Below, piece by piece: positions 8,772 through 18,721 of a stretch of DNA of 64,000 nucleotides; position 1 is the first letter of the stretch, and the number at the start of each line of letters is the position of its first letter. Location: assembly GCA_002368155.1 (NCBI GenBank), contig AP018181.1, positions 1-64,000 of the forward strand. The letters are read 5' to 3'. The stretch comes from Nostoc carneum NIES-2107. GTDB lineage: Bacteria > Cyanobacteriota > Cyanobacteriia > Cyanobacteriales > Nostocaceae. A program made the position numbers and the translations under genes. The notes below the pieces were generated by a model that ran no database searches, had not been told where the DNA came from, and saw nothing but the letters and a program-made list of their open reading frames with translations.

Positions 8772-10586
8772 CTAGAACACCGATTCAGTAATCAAATAGA
8801 AGTAGAGGCTGGCTCAGTAGTGTGAGTAAAAATTTTGGCAAGGACATGAAGATTATGAACAACCGCTACGCGACGAAGATCAAATAAGTTTTTGCGACAA
8901 CCAACATAGCGAGCTTGTTCACCTTGCCAACGACCAATATGAGATAAAGAATGCTCAACACAAACGCGTTCGCGGAGTTTGGCACGTCCAATAGGGGTTA
9001 ATTGACGTTCTCGTAACTCTCGAAATAATTGTTCTTCTGGATGAATTGAAATACTACGTCCGCGTGGTGAACTGGTGCAAGATTCTCTGAGAGGACAGGT
9101 TGCACAAACTTCTTGTGGGAACTGAATTTTAGCACCCAAACTAAAAGGTAAAGTTACCTGATTGGGACAACAAATAGTACCATTGTCCCAGTCCAACACA
9201 AAGGCAGTTTTACCAAATTTTGTACCGTTGTGGACGACCCAAGCCTTACAGTATATACTCAATTGCTCACTACGATTTTTAACTAAGGAGCTACTCAAGT
9301 AAGCCCGGTCAATATGCAATTCGGTAAGTTCAACATCTTGTGTTTGTAAGTCCTGAGTAATCGCATCGGTTACTGATGCTTCTGGGACATTAGCTTTGGT
9401 AATACCAACAGCGCGAATCATTCCGTTGTCTAAATCTCGTAACACATGACGTTTATAGCCATCAATTTTCTGGCTACGGCTTTTACGTCCATGTCTCATC
9501 TCTTCGTCTTCAACTGAAATACGTCGTTCTTTGGCAACACCAGAGCGCAGTTTTACCTCACCATTGGCATCAACTTCCACATCCTGTGTTTCGATTTGTC
9601 TTGCTGTTTCAAGAGTTGAACGAAGTAGCGGATGTTCATTTTCAGTAGGCTGTGTTTGAACAAAAGTCTCAACTCTCTCTAAAGCATCCAGTACAATCCC
9701 CAAGGCCAAATTTTTCTGATCTGGGTCATCCCAGTTTAAGTCTAAAGCCGCTTTCAAGCTTGAAGTTGCAACCATATCTACCCCAATATCTTGTGCAACT
9801 TCCGCCAACCCCCTCCCCTGCTGGACAGCTATCACGCCAATCGCTTTTTTGAGCGCGTGACCCAATAAATTATATGTATCTTCAACCTTCGATGCTCCCC
9901 ACAAGGGGCTGGAATCAAGCGCTGCCCGTAATTGCCTTGAGCCAAAACCCTTGCTCTGTTCTGCTAGTTTTACTGTTTTCTCAATTAATCGTCGGTCGAG
10001 TCCTTGGATAATCAGTGCTGTGCGAAACCTGGCAAGTGTCGCTTGAGAAAATGGTGCTTGCTCACAATCAATGCAATCAAGCACTAACTGCCAACGTCTA
10101 TCCATGAGCAACGCTTCAATCGCTTCCGCATCGGATGCTCCTGTATAAGCTTGTAAGATTGTCACTAATGCCAGTTGTGCTGGAGGTACTGGTGGATGCC
10201 CTTTGGGAGAATCTGCATAAAGCTTGCTCAGTTCTTCTTGAAATTCCTCATCAAATAACTGATGACGGTATTGCCGCAAGAACGTGAATAGCTTTGCTCT
10301 TTTGATCCGCTTGACGATTTTTTGCTCTTGAGCGTTAAGTTCGGTCGGTGGATGCCAATGGACTGGACGCATAGGTATACTCTCGGTCTTTCATGCATCT
10401 GTGTAACATCGAATATACCTGAAACTTGAGCGCACTTTTCCTTGAGAGTTGATTAAATCTCTATATTCCATTACTAATGGCTACAATCATTACCTGATAA
10501 GATTTTGCTCTATTTTTACCTTCATCCTTTTACTCTATATCAGCTTGATTTGCTTTCGTTTCTCCATTACTGAATCGGTGTTCTAG
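8772..10586 (-). mobile_element. IS1182-family insertion sequence
   Basis: AACACCGATTCAGTAAT at 8776-8792 is repeated inverted at 10566-10582. Each end is preceded by CTAG (8772-8775 and 10583-10586), which may be the last bases of longer inverted repeats or a duplicated palindromic target. The unit is about 1.8 kb with one intact transposase gene. It separates the tolC-type gene from the second adaptor-permease pair of the export locus. Confidence 0.9.
8792..10372 (-). CDS. IS1182-family transposase
   Basis: A 526-residue DDE transposase. The N-terminal DUF772-type region (about 50-150; PPVPPAQLALVTILQAYTG) is followed by a DDE_Tnp_1 catalytic part (DSSPLWG; ELHIDRAYLSS; ERVCVEHSLSHIGRWQG). 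A Cys-rich insertion (CCPN ... CATCPLRESC, about residues 405-440) is typical of this family and suggests a metal-binding loop. The reading frame is complete. The stop codon overlaps the inverted repeat. Confidence 0.92.
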   Translation of the reverse strand: MRPVHWHPPTELNAQEQKIVKRIKRAKLFTFLRQYRHQLFDEEFQEELSKLYADSPKGHPPVPPAQLALVTILQAYTGASDAEAIEALLMDRRWQLVLDCIDCEQAPFSQATLARFRTALIIQGLDRRLIEKTVKLAEQSKGFGSRQLRAALDSSPLWGASKVEDTYNLLGHALKKAIGVIAVQQGRGLAEVAQDIGVDMVATSSLKAALDLNWDDPDQKNLALGIVLDALERVETFVQTQPTENEHPLLRSTLETARQIETQDVEVDANGEVKLRSGVAKERRISVEDEEMRHGRKSRSQKIDGYKRHVLRDLDNGMIRAVGITKANVPEASVTDAITQDLQTQDVELTELHIDRAYLSSSLVKNRSEQLSIYCKAWVVHNGTKFGKTAFVLDWDNGTICCPNQVTLPFSLGAKIQFPQEVCATCPLRESCTSSPRGRSISIHPEEQLFRELRERQLTPIGRAKLRERVCVEHSLSHIGRWQGEQARYVGCRKNLFDLRRVAVVHNLHVLAKIFTHTTEPASTSI

Positions 10587-10651
10587 TACAGCAATTCAGT
10601 AAATCTCTCAAAAAGCTCCATTTCTCTCCTTTTTGACTTGTGATTTCTGTG

Positions 10652-12091
10652 CTAACGTGTGGCTCTAGAAGTGACAGAACGCTGTAAATTAGCCAAAGCG
10701 CGATTGTAATCCAAAATAGCTGTAACGCGATTACCTTCCGCCCTTGTTAAGTCGTTCTCCGCCGCAATTACCTCTGTTTGCGTACCGACACCTGCTTGAA
10801 ACCTCAGCCTAGCGATTTGCAAAGCTTCCCTAGCTTGGCTTAAAGCCAAAGTCGAAGTCTGCACATTATTGAGATTAGACTGCAACTGAACATAAAATTG
10901 TTCCACATCAAAGCGAATTTGATCGCGCTGATTAGCAAATTGAGTCTCTGCGATCGCAATATTAGCGCGTGACTGAGCTGCTCTAGCTCTAGCTGCACCA
11001 CCATCAAATAAAGTTAAACTGCTTTGTAGTCCCACGGAATAGCCATCAACAACGCTAATCCCATCATTATAAATATCTCGAAAACTATAGGTTCCAGTTA
11101 CACCCAGTTGCGGCCCTAATTGCGAAAGTGCTTGTCTTCGCTGCTGTTCGGCTTGATTGCGTTGCGCTAAAAATTGCGGCAATTCGGGGCGATTTTGAAA
11201 AGCTTGTACAATAGTTTGTTCTAGTGTTTGTTGCCATAAACCAGCTAATTGCACGGGATCAGCCGCAGTAATATCAACTGATTGTGGCAAATTTAAGAGA
11301 GTACCAAACTGACGACGAGCAATTTGCTGATTTGCAATAGAATTAGTCAGTTGTTGTTGAGCATTAGCTAAATTTACCTGAGCTTGCAGAACATCAAACT
11401 GCGTACCTACTCCTGCTTGTAATCTTGCTTGTGTATCTCGTAAACTAGCTTGGGCATTCTCTACCGCAGAGCGATTAATTCTTACTTGTTCGTCTGCACC
11501 TTGCAAATTGTAGTACTGGGTAGCGACATTTAAACCAATTACTAAAGATTGATTTTCTAAATTTAATTCATCTATACGTACTTGTTCTTCCGCAGAACGA
11601 ATATTAGCTTGTCGGTTACCAGAAGTATAGAGATTATAATTTATTTGTGCTTGACCGTTAAAAGCAGTGCTGGATTGAGTTGAACCACCAGTAAATAAAT
11701 CACTACCACTATTAGCCAAATTCCCACTCACACTAGCATTAGGAAGTAAAGCCGCCTGAGCTTCTCGTAACGCACTACGGCTACGTTGTACCTGAAATTG
11801 CGCTGCTTGTAAAGTCGGATTGTTGCGTCTAGCTAATTCCAAAGCTTGAGCCAAACTCAGAGGTACAGTTCCCTGAATTCTTACTTCTTCGGGTTTGGTA
11901 GGAAACAGTAAAGGGTTAGGATTAGGGCTAAGATTATCAATAACTGACCCAGAATTATTAACTGTAGGACTCGGAGATTGTAGCGTTTGTGCTGTAGTTT
12001 CTGCATTGACGCTTTTAGCTAAAGTCGTCATGAGAACTGCAACTAATAATGTAACCCAGGTAGAATGCACGCGGAATAAAATAAAATTCAT
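10652..12091 (-). CDS. TolC-family outer-membrane efflux channel
   Basis: A 479-residue protein with a signal peptide (about 1-30, ending SVNA-E) and two OEP repeats (about 75-270 and 285-470) rich in long Ala/Gln helices, typical of the TolC trans-periplasmic tunnel. The repeats share the motifs RLQAGVGTQFDVLQAQVNLA and RFQAGVGTQTEVIAAENDLT, which mark the duplicated fold. It lies downstream of the ABC ATPase on the same strand with a 268-bp gap, so it is the likely outer-membrane partner of the exporters here. No other tolC-like gene is present in the window. Confidence 0.92.
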   Translation of the reverse strand: MNFILFRVHSTWVTLLVAVLMTTLAKSVNAETTAQTLQSPSPTVNNSGSVIDNLSPNPNPLLFPTKPEEVRIQGTVPLSLAQALELARRNNPTLQAAQFQVQRSRSALREAQAALLPNASVSGNLANSGSDLFTGGSTQSSTAFNGQAQINYNLYTSGNRQANIRSAEEQVRIDELNLENQSLVIGLNVATQYYNLQGADEQVRINRSAVENAQASLRDTQARLQAGVGTQFDVLQAQVNLANAQQQLTNSIANQQIARRQFGTLLNLPQSVDITAADPVQLAGLWQQTLEQTIVQAFQNRPELPQFLAQRNQAEQQRRQALSQLGPQLGVTGTYSFRDIYNDGISVVDGYSVGLQSSLTLFDGGAARARAAQSRANIAIAETQFANQRDQIRFDVEQFYVQLQSNLNNVQTSTLALSQAREALQIARLRFQAGVGTQTEVIAAENDLTRAEGNRVTAILDYNRALANLQRSVTSRATR

Positions 12092-12359
12092 GGCGGATGT
12101 AGTAAATAGGTTTGATAGAATAGTAAATCTTGAATATTTATTGGTAATGTTGAATTATATCTAAAGCTCCACAGAGCAGCTTTATAAATATAAACTATTC
12201 TTACGCACCCTAAATATACTTAAACATCTTATCTTATTCTTTTGTGTAGTTTGCGATTCCTTTCCCTACTTTTGCCCTAACTACTTATTTGATGTTGTAA
12301 AATATTATTCAATAATAAAATTGATTGCAATATAAGATTAAAGTTACAAAAATAATAAA

Positions 12360-13031
12360 TCAGCCCACAATTAACCCATCTTGCACGCGGATGATTCTTT
12401 TAGTTTGGGCTGCAATATCAGGTTCATGAGTAACAATGACAATTGTGATACCTTGTTCATTTAACTCTGTTAATAAATTCATAACCTCATAAGAAGTTTC
12501 TGTATCTAATGCGCCTGTAGGTTCGTCTGCCAAAACTAATGCAGGTCGATTCACCAAAGCACGCGCGATCGCTACTCGTTGTTGTTGTCCCCCAGAAAGT
12601 TGACTCGGACGGTTAGCCACACGGTCTTTTAATCCTACTCTTTCTAATGCATCCAATGCTCTTTGGCGGCGTTTCGGCTTAGGTAAATTAGCGTAAACCA
12701 TTGGTAGCATGACATTATCTAGCGCTGTTGCTCTTGCCAAAAGATTAAATTGCTGGAAAACAAAACCTATTCTTTGATTGCGAATATAAGCCAACTCATC
12801 ATCATCAAAAGTGGTGAGGTTTCTGCCTTCAAAAATATAATGTCCTGCGCTGGGACGATCCAAACAACCCAAAATATTCATCAGTGTAGACTTACCCGAA
12901 CCTGATGCACCCATAATCGCAACATATTCGCCTTCCTCAATAGAAAGTTGAATTCCCTTCAAAATAGGAACTTCAACTTCTCCTAGGTGATAGGTTTTGG
13001 TAATCGATTCCATCCAAATCATTGTTGGCAT
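12360..13031 (-). CDS. MacB/LolD-type ABC transporter ATP-binding protein
   Basis: A 223-residue cytoplasmic ATPase: Walker [10 protein letters not shown] (about 41-49), Q-loop FVFQQFNLL, signature LSGGQQQR, Walker [14 protein letters not shown], and switch His in IVIVTHEP. The MacB/LolD/FtsE subgroup is indicated by [22 protein letters not shown]. It sits directly downstream of permease copy 2 (126-bp gap filled with heptamer repeats). It is the only ATPase for two permeases in this locus, so it may energise both. Confidence 0.95.
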   Translation of the reverse strand: MPTMIWMESITKTYHLGEVEVPILKGIQLSIEEGEYVAIMGASGSGKSTLMNILGCLDRPSAGHYIFEGRNLTTFDDDELAYIRNQRIGFVFQQFNLLARATALDNVMLPMVYANLPKPKRRQRALDALERVGLKDRVANRPSQLSGGQQQRVAIARALVNRPALVLADEPTGALDTETSYEVMNLLTELNEQGITIVIVTHEPDIAAQTKRIIRVQDGLIVG

Positions 13032-13034
13032 ATT

Positions 13035-13155
13035 GGTATTCGTCCTTTGTCATTCGTCATTTGGTAATCGGTAATCGGTAATTGGTAATTGGTGTTTGTT
13101 TCCCTTTTACCCCTTTCCCTTTCCCCTTTTCCCCAATCCCCAGTCCCCAGTCCCT
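13035..13155. repeat. STRR heptamer region
   Basis: GGTAATC/GGTAATT heptamers (about 13061-13092) and CCCCAGT units (about 13137-13153), plus C/T-rich 'ccctttacccc' strings, fill the space between the ATPase and permease copy 2. Non-coding. Confidence 0.75.
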
Positions 13156-13157
13156 CG

Positions 13158-14438
13158 TCAATCGCTACGTAAAGCCGTAATTGGGTCTAATTTGGCAGCA
13201 TTTCTGGCGGGAATTACGCCAGCGACTAAGCCGACACCTAACGAGAGTGCAAAGCCAACAATTATGGAGAGAACAGAAATCACAAAGGGGAACTTAAAAA
13301 TATTCGCTGCACCAAAAGCGATCGCAATCCCGCTTACCATGCCAATTACGCCACCGACTATGGAAATAACGATCGCTTCGGCTAAAAATTGATTCAATAT
13401 AGCTGAATTGGTTGCACCAACGGCTTTGCGAATGCCAATTTCTCTGGTACGTTCCACCACAGACACCAGCATGATGTTAGCAATGCCAATACCACCCACT
13501 ACTAGCGAAATACCTGCGATCGCAACTACCATGACGGTAAACAATCCCACGACGTTGGTAAAGGTGCTGACAATATCAGCTTGGTTAGTCAGCCGAAAAT
13601 CATCAGCTTGTGGTGGATAAATATTGTGACGTAAACGTAAGAGATTGGTAACCTGAAACTGCGCCGCCTCTAACTGTTCTTGATTGGCACCTTTAACTAA
13701 AATGCCACTTACAGAAACACCTGCTAGAGCATTGTTACCAACTAATCTGGCAGACATACTTGTTAGCGGTATGAAAACTTGGTCATCTCGATCCATTGGC
13801 CCTTGAGAACCTTTCGGTTCCATCACCCCAATTACTTTATAAGCTTCTCCTCGAATCCGGATTGTCTCATCTATGGGATTAGCACCTTGACCAAACAGAG
13901 TATTTAATACTGTCGGCCCAAGTACAGCTACCTGTGCAGCCGTATTCAGTTCTTCCTCAGTAAAATACCTTCCTTGTTGCGGGTGAGTATTTCTGATATC
14001 TGGGTAACTTAAATCAGTGCCGTAAATGGTGGTTGATGTATTTTGCCCTCCATAAACTACTTGTGCATTGCGCTGTAAATAAGCTGACACCATCTGAGCC
14101 GATGGCGCTTGTTGTGCGATCGCCTTTGCATCTTCCCATGTCAAAGTACTACTAGAACCTATCCCTTGGCTGATATTTCCGCTTCTCGCCGCACCTGCCA
14201 AGATTTGGATGACATCTGTACCTAATGCTTGGATTTGCTGCTCAACACCCTTTTGTACGCCCTGTCCCACAGAGGTAATGGCAATCACAGAGGAAATGCC
14301 AATAATTACGCCCAGCATCGTCAATCCCGTGCGTAATTTATTACTCCACAGCGTTTCCGCTGCCATTGTCAAAATTTCTAAAAACGGAACAGTCCGGGTA
14401 TTTTTAGGTTTGTAAAACCCCTTAAATAGCTTAAACAT
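13158..14438 (-). CDS. MacB-type ABC transporter permease (FtsX-like), copy 2
   Basis: A 426-residue permease with the same architecture as the copy at 5387: N-terminal helix (LRTGLTMLGVIIGISSVIAITSVG), MacB_PCD periplasmic domain, and C-terminal FtsX helices (GGIGIANIMLVSVVERTREIGIRKAVGAT). I start it at ATG 14438 (MFKLFKGFYK). The 41 codons upstream that remain open are translated heptamer repeats (Pro/Ser-rich) and are not conserved protein. It lies between its adaptor (14594-16195) and the ATPase, giving a complete adaptor-permease-ATPase-TolC order. Confidence 0.92.
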   Translation of the reverse strand: MFKLFKGFYKPKNTRTVPFLEILTMAAETLWSNKLRTGLTMLGVIIGISSVIAITSVGQGVQKGVEQQIQALGTDVIQILAGAARSGNISQGIGSSSTLTWEDAKAIAQQAPSAQMVSAYLQRNAQVVYGGQNTSTTIYGTDLSYPDIRNTHPQQGRYFTEEELNTAAQVAVLGPTVLNTLFGQGANPIDETIRIRGEAYKVIGVMEPKGSQGPMDRDDQVFIPLTSMSARLVGNNALAGVSVSGILVKGANQEQLEAAQFQVTNLLRLRHNIYPPQADDFRLTNQADIVSTFTNVVGLFTVMVVAIAGISLVVGGIGIANIMLVSVVERTREIGIRKAVGATNSAILNQFLAEAIVISIVGGVIGMVSGIAIAFGAANIFKFPFVISVLSIIVGFALSLGVGLVAGVIPARNAAKLDPITALRSD

Positions 14439-14448
14439 ACTAGGAGAG

Positions 14449-14560
14449 GGATTGGGGACTGGGGGCTGGGGACTGGGGATTGGGGAACTCGGGGCCCCCT
14501 CTGGGGATAAGGGGCAATGGGGATTGGGGATTGGGGACAAGGGTAAAAGGGGAAACACCA
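14449..14560. repeat. STRR region containing one arm of a long-distance inverted repeat
   Basis: GGGGATT/GGGGACT heptamers. Positions 14466-14520 (55 bp, including the GGGGCCCC palindrome) are repeated inverted at 21038-21092 with one mismatch. Open frames crossing it are low-complexity Pro/Ser or Gly translations. Confidence 0.8.
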
Positions 14561-14593
14561 ATTACCAGATGACAAATGACAAAGGACAATTCT

Positions 14594-16195
14594 TTAAGGC
14601 GCACCGCCACCTTGACGACCGCCACCAGAACCACCACCTTGGCGACCGCCACCGCCACCGCCACCGCCTCCCACGCCAGGGAAAACTCCGCCTCGGGGTG
14701 TAGATTGTGGTCGTGAACCTGGTGGGAAACTGAGCAATACTCTCTCGTCACCAGTCAAGCCTGATTTTACTTCCGTAAATTTACCAACAGTTACGCCAGT
14801 TTCAATACGTGTAAATATAGGTTTGTTATCTGTCCCTGCTACAAACACACCTGTGCTATTTTCTCGACGCACAACAGATGCGGTTGGCACTACCAGCGCA
14901 TTCTCTACTTGACCAACTTGGAAATCTGTAGTCACATTCATCCCAGACCGCAATAATCTTTGGGGATCTGTAAGCGATATTCTGACTTCAAAACTCGTGA
15001 CATTTTGCGTCACTACAGATTGGGCGGCGATTTGCTTGACTTTACCTTCAAAAACTTTTCCTGGGTAAGCATCTGCCTGAATTGTCACTGGTAAACCCAG
15101 GCGAATTTTGGAAATATTGGTTTCTGCTAAATCAGCAACAACTTCATTCGTAGAAGCTAACGCCAAAATCGAGGAAGAAGTAGCAGAAGATACATCGCTA
15201 CTGGCAGTCGTTGGAGTCACAAACGCACCTGGATCGGCGTATTTCTTAGTTACAACGCCATCAAAAGGTGCGCGAATAATGGTGTCATTTATTTGAGCTT
15301 GAATATTTTGCAGTGAACCGCGAGCAGATGTAACTTGAGCACGTGCTACATCAATATCTTCGGGGCGGCTTCCAGCTTTTAATAGAGCTAAAGCTTGTTG
15401 TCTTTGGTTAACTGTAGCCCTGGCTTGGGCAATATCTTCTGGACGCGAACCAGCTCTTTGTAAAGCTAAGGCTTGCTGCGCTTCATTGACAGCAGCTTGG
15501 GCGCTGTCTCTATCTGCCCGTTTTTGGTTAACAACCTGTAGGGCAATACCGCCAGAATTGTACAGTTGTTGATTACGGCGATAATCATCTTCCGCTTTAC
15601 TCAGAGTTGCTTGAGCGCTTTGTAAGCGTGCTTGTGCTTGACCAATATCCTGGGGTCGATTTCCCGCTTGCGCCTTTTGCAGATTCGCCTCGGCTTCGTC
15701 TAATGCTGCTTGTGCTTGAGCAATATCTTGAGGGCGATTTCCGGCTTGCGCCTTTTGCAGATTCGCCTCGGCTTGCGCTAACTGTCCTTGAGCAGAAGTG
15801 AGTTGTCCGCGCAGATTGGAATCATCCATGTAAGCAACAATCTGTCCTGCTTTGACAATATCTCCTTCCTTTGCTAATAGTCTTTTGAGGATGCCAGAAT
15901 TTTTCGGGCTGAGGTTAATGGAGCGCTCAGGTTTGACTGTACCATTCGCTGAAACTGTAATAGCTAAAGTCTGTCGTTCGAGAGGCTGCGTCAGCACCCT
16001 TCGTCTAGCTTGCTGAGTGGGAACGACAGCTACCTGGTAATAAATTGCAGAGCCAATTCCACCCAAAAGCCCAACAGCAAGTAGCCACGACAGCCAACGA
16101 ATTTTGAACTTTCTTTTGCTTTTGGGAAGCAAAGCCGATGAATCAACAGATGGCGATGAATCGATAGATTTTGATGAATCAATAGTCATTTGCAC
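14594..16195 (-). CDS. HlyD/MacA-family efflux adaptor, copy 2
   Basis: A 533-residue periplasmic adaptor. A membrane helix at about 34-52 (WLSWLLAVGLLGGIGSAIYY) is followed by barrel-sandwich halves (SANGTVKPERSINLSPKNSG; DTIIRAPFDGVVTKKYADPG), a long helical hairpin and a C-terminal beta-barrel. The hairpin has four near-identical blocks starting AGNRPQDI or AGSRPEDI; the first two are 26 residues apart and almost identical at DNA level (15640-15775), indicating recent tandem duplication. The C-terminal 30 residues are nearly pure Gly with Arg/Gln (encoded by a GCC-ACC simple repeat at 14610-14670), absent from copy 1. It heads the transcription unit adaptor-permease-ATPase-TolC. Confidence 0.92.
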   Translation of the reverse strand: MQMTIDSSKSIDSSPSVDSSALLPKSKRKFKIRWLSWLLAVGLLGGIGSAIYYQVAVVPTQQARRRVLTQPLERQTLAITVSANGTVKPERSINLSPKNSGILKRLLAKEGDIVKAGQIVAYMDDSNLRGQLTSAQGQLAQAEANLQKAQAGNRPQDIAQAQAALDEAEANLQKAQAGNRPQDIGQAQARLQSAQATLSKAEDDYRRNQQLYNSGGIALQVVNQKRADRDSAQAAVNEAQQALALQRAGSRPEDIAQARATVNQRQQALALLKAGSRPEDIDVARAQVTSARGSLQNIQAQINDTIIRAPFDGVVTKKYADPGAFVTPTTASSDVSSATSSSILALASTNEVVADLAETNISKIRLGLPVTIQADAYPGKVFEGKVKQIAAQSVVTQNVTSFEVRISLTDPQRLLRSGMNVTTDFQVGQVENALVVPTASVVRRENSTGVFVAGTDNKPIFTRIETGVTVGKFTEVKSGLTGDERVLLSFPPGSRPQSTPRGGVFPGVGGGGGGGGGRQGGGSGGGRQGGGAP

Positions 16196-16360
16196 TCTGG
16201 AATAGGAAAAAGCTAGTTTTTTAAGTCTGCAAGTATCACCTGGGAGCTTTTATCGTATAAATTCATGCTAGTAATTATCGACCAAAATTAGTGAATTGAG
16301 TGCATGACTAAAGTCACTAATAATTGAAAACTCATTTGTGACCTAAGTCATCAATTTGGC

Positions 16361-16503
16361 ATTTGTCATTTGTCATTTGTCATTTGGTAATTGGTAATCA
16401 GGTATTTGGTGTTTGGCGTTTGGTCTTTGTCAAGAGTCAAAAGTCCAGAGTCAAATCTTTCTAACCAATTACCCAATCCCCAATCCCCAGTCCCCAATCC
16501 CCA
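16361..16503. repeat. STRR heptamer region
   Basis: TTTGTCA heptamers (about 16363-16386), GGTAATT units, GTCAAAA units and CCCCAAT/CCCCAGT units in succession. It fills the spacer between the TPR gene stop and the adaptor promoter region. No gene. Confidence 0.8.
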
Positions 16504-16507
16504 GTCG

Positions 16508-18721
16508 CTAAATCTTCGGCAAAATTTCTGGTAACAAATGAGAAGGCACTTTGGATAAAGCTTGATTTTGTCCTTGAATTCCTAGCTCACTGTGGAAGGC
16601 GCGCACTGTTTTGACGATATACGAAAAGGTGGTTTGATATGCTTCTGATTGTTTACTTAATCCATTTAAGGCGTGCAAATGATTTTCTAATGCTGCTTCT
16701 AAATGTTGTGAACGGACTTTTTTATCAGTATTAAAATATTGATCTGTGGCAATCTGATAATGAGCTAAACCTAAGTTATTGTGAGTAGATAGGACATCAA
16801 AACTTAAAACAGCAGGATTAAGTGAGTGAGCCAATGCTAATGCTTCGTCATAAGCAGCAATGCACAATTGCAAATATTTATGCCGCTGTTCTTTAGTGGT
16901 TTGCGAAAGATTTGCTAAATGCCAATATGCCGTTCCCAAATTATTTTCTGTAGCTGCACAGCCGCTAGGAACAGCCGCCGGAGTGCGATATTTTAAAGCG
17001 TCGGTATAAACATCAATAGCCATCTTCAGATGGTGCGCTGGTTGCTCGTATTGGGCAAGATTCCAGTAGGCTGTGCCGATGTTGTTTTGAATCATGCCAT
17101 ATTTGAGCGGCTCATATTCAGGGCTATAGTGAGCCAGTGCTAAATTATAAGCTGCGATCGCTTTTTTTAAATTGACTACTGGTTGATTGTATTGCCCTAA
17201 ATGCCAGTAAGCAGTACCCAAGTTATTCTGGCAAGCTGCGTACTTTAATGGCTCCATTGCGGTTGTACGATAGCGTAGTGCTTCGTTATACGCTATGACT
17301 GCTTGCTGCCAACTTTCGGCTGGGTTACCAAACCGCGCTAAATCACCGTAAGCTGTGCCTAAATTATTTTGCACCCGCGCGTAAGTTTCTGGGTTGGTTT
17401 GGGGTGATATTAGCTTTAAAGCTAATTTATAAAATTCAATTCCCTGCTCAATATAAGTTTGTCCTTCTTCAGAATTGGGTGGTGTGCGATATAGCATCCA
17501 GTAGAGTGTACCCAAGTCATTCAAAATATCCGGTAGCTGTGGTGAGGTTTCATCAAAAGTAACTGCTTCTTGGTAGGCGAGAATTGCTACCATGATGTTT
17601 TCTAAATTTGATTGCCCTTGTTCAATGCGAAGGCGATAGTAATTACCTAAGCGATGATACGCTGCTGATAGTAATTCCCCAGAGGCTTCCTGCGAGTGCA
17701 ATTTCTCAATTTCAACTAGCATTTGCTGCGCTAGAGAAATATCCTCGTCATCTTGAATAATCTTAGAATTAATAGTTTCTAGTACTAGCTCAGTCAAATC
17801 CTTACTGATATGAGCCAGAGATGGCAATTGTGGAAGCTTATTGCCATTATTTGATATTGCTAGGGGTGCTTCTTGCTTACCCTCAATTTGTAAAATTTCT
17901 GATGTGGAAATCGGTACTGCCGGAGGTGGTGTAGTATCTACTGGTGCTTCTGGCTCAAAATCTAAATCATCCTCAAACTTCAGCTCGTTACTTTCTACAG
18001 CTTTGAGTTCCGCCTGAGCCACTGCTTCTTCTAACAGGGATGGTTCAAAATCATCAAAATCTAAACTTCTAGAACCTGCAAAACGTTCTGGATAAGCACC
18101 ATTATGAGATGTTGGCGTTGGTTCGCCAGCAAACATAAACACACCAGTACGACAACGCCAAAACTGTGGTGCTGACTGTTGAATCGCAGATAACCAAGGA
18201 CGCGGTACCCACAACAGCAAACTAGATTCGAGGAAACTGTTGGACTCTTGGTTAGCTAAATATTCTTCGCTTAGGCGCAGGTAGTGTAAAAATAATCGCT
18301 GTACGGCTACTGGTTGCTTAGTGAGGAGCTCGACACCAACAATTTGAAACGCTGGTATCGGTAAAGGTCTTCCGGGAGTATCTTTTGATGCTCCAATAAT
18401 CGGCGGTGGATAACTAGTCAGCCATTGATTTATCTGCGCGATGGGATTGGGATCGTTTAAATTTAAGCGTAAAGTCGCTAAACGCGGATAGGCTGGCGTA
18501 CTACTTTCCAGGCTATCTTCTGGTTGATAAAGTATTTGTCCAACAGGATAAGCCAAAGTAGAATGCAAACGGGCGGCTACTTGATTTCTTAAGTGTAAAT
18601 CATCACAAACTGCCAAGAACAATTGCCTTCGCAAATTCAGGCTTAAGGCAAGTTTTAATCGGTGATATACTTGCCGATTCCAAGAGAAATTATCTGTGTG
18701 TGCAGTATCATTCACGCTCAT
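16508..18721 (-). CDS. tetratricopeptide-repeat protein
   Basis: A 737-residue protein of unknown role. The N-terminal 215 residues (LNLRRQLFLAVCDDLHLRNQ ... ) form a globular region without a motif I recognise. An acidic, Pro-rich linker follows (about 225-300), then at least six TPR units from about 340 to 690 (recurrent NNLGTAYWHLAQYNQP and NNLGTAYGDLARFGNP). No signal peptide or membrane segment is evident, so it is probably a cytoplasmic scaffold. It lies alone on the minus strand downstream of htrA. Confidence 0.8.
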   Translation of the reverse strand: MSVNDTAHTDNFSWNRQVYHRLKLALSLNLRRQLFLAVCDDLHLRNQVAARLHSTLAYPVGQILYQPEDSLESSTPAYPRLATLRLNLNDPNPIAQINQWLTSYPPPIIGASKDTPGRPLPIPAFQIVGVELLTKQPVAVQRLFLHYLRLSEEYLANQESNSFLESSLLLWVPRPWLSAIQQSAPQFWRCRTGVFMFAGEPTPTSHNGAYPERFAGSRSLDFDDFEPSLLEEAVAQAELKAVESNELKFEDDLDFEPEAPVDTTPPPAVPISTSEILQIEGKQEAPLAISNNGNKLPQLPSLAHISKDLTELVLETINSKIIQDDEDISLAQQMLVEIEKLHSQEASGELLSAAYHRLGNYYRLRIEQGQSNLENIMVAILAYQEAVTFDETSPQLPDILNDLGTLYWMLYRTPPNSEEGQTYIEQGIEFYKLALKLISPQTNPETYARVQNNLGTAYGDLARFGNPAESWQQAVIAYNEALRYRTTAMEPLKYAACQNNLGTAYWHLGQYNQPVVNLKKAIAAYNLALAHYSPEYEPLKYGMIQNNIGTAYWNLAQYEQPAHHLKMAIDVYTDALKYRTPAAVPSGCAATENNLGTAYWHLANLSQTTKEQRHKYLQLCIAAYDEALALAHSLNPAVLSFDVLSTHNNLGLAHYQIATDQYFNTDKKVRSQHLEAALENHLHALNGLSKQSEAYQTTFSYIVKTVRAFHSELGIQGQNQALSKVPSHLLPEILPKI

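Noticed and set aside
14378-14751. Several overlapping frames on both strands
   Set aside because: Pro/Ser- or Gly-rich translations of STRR repeats and of the GCC-ACC tail of the adaptor gene.
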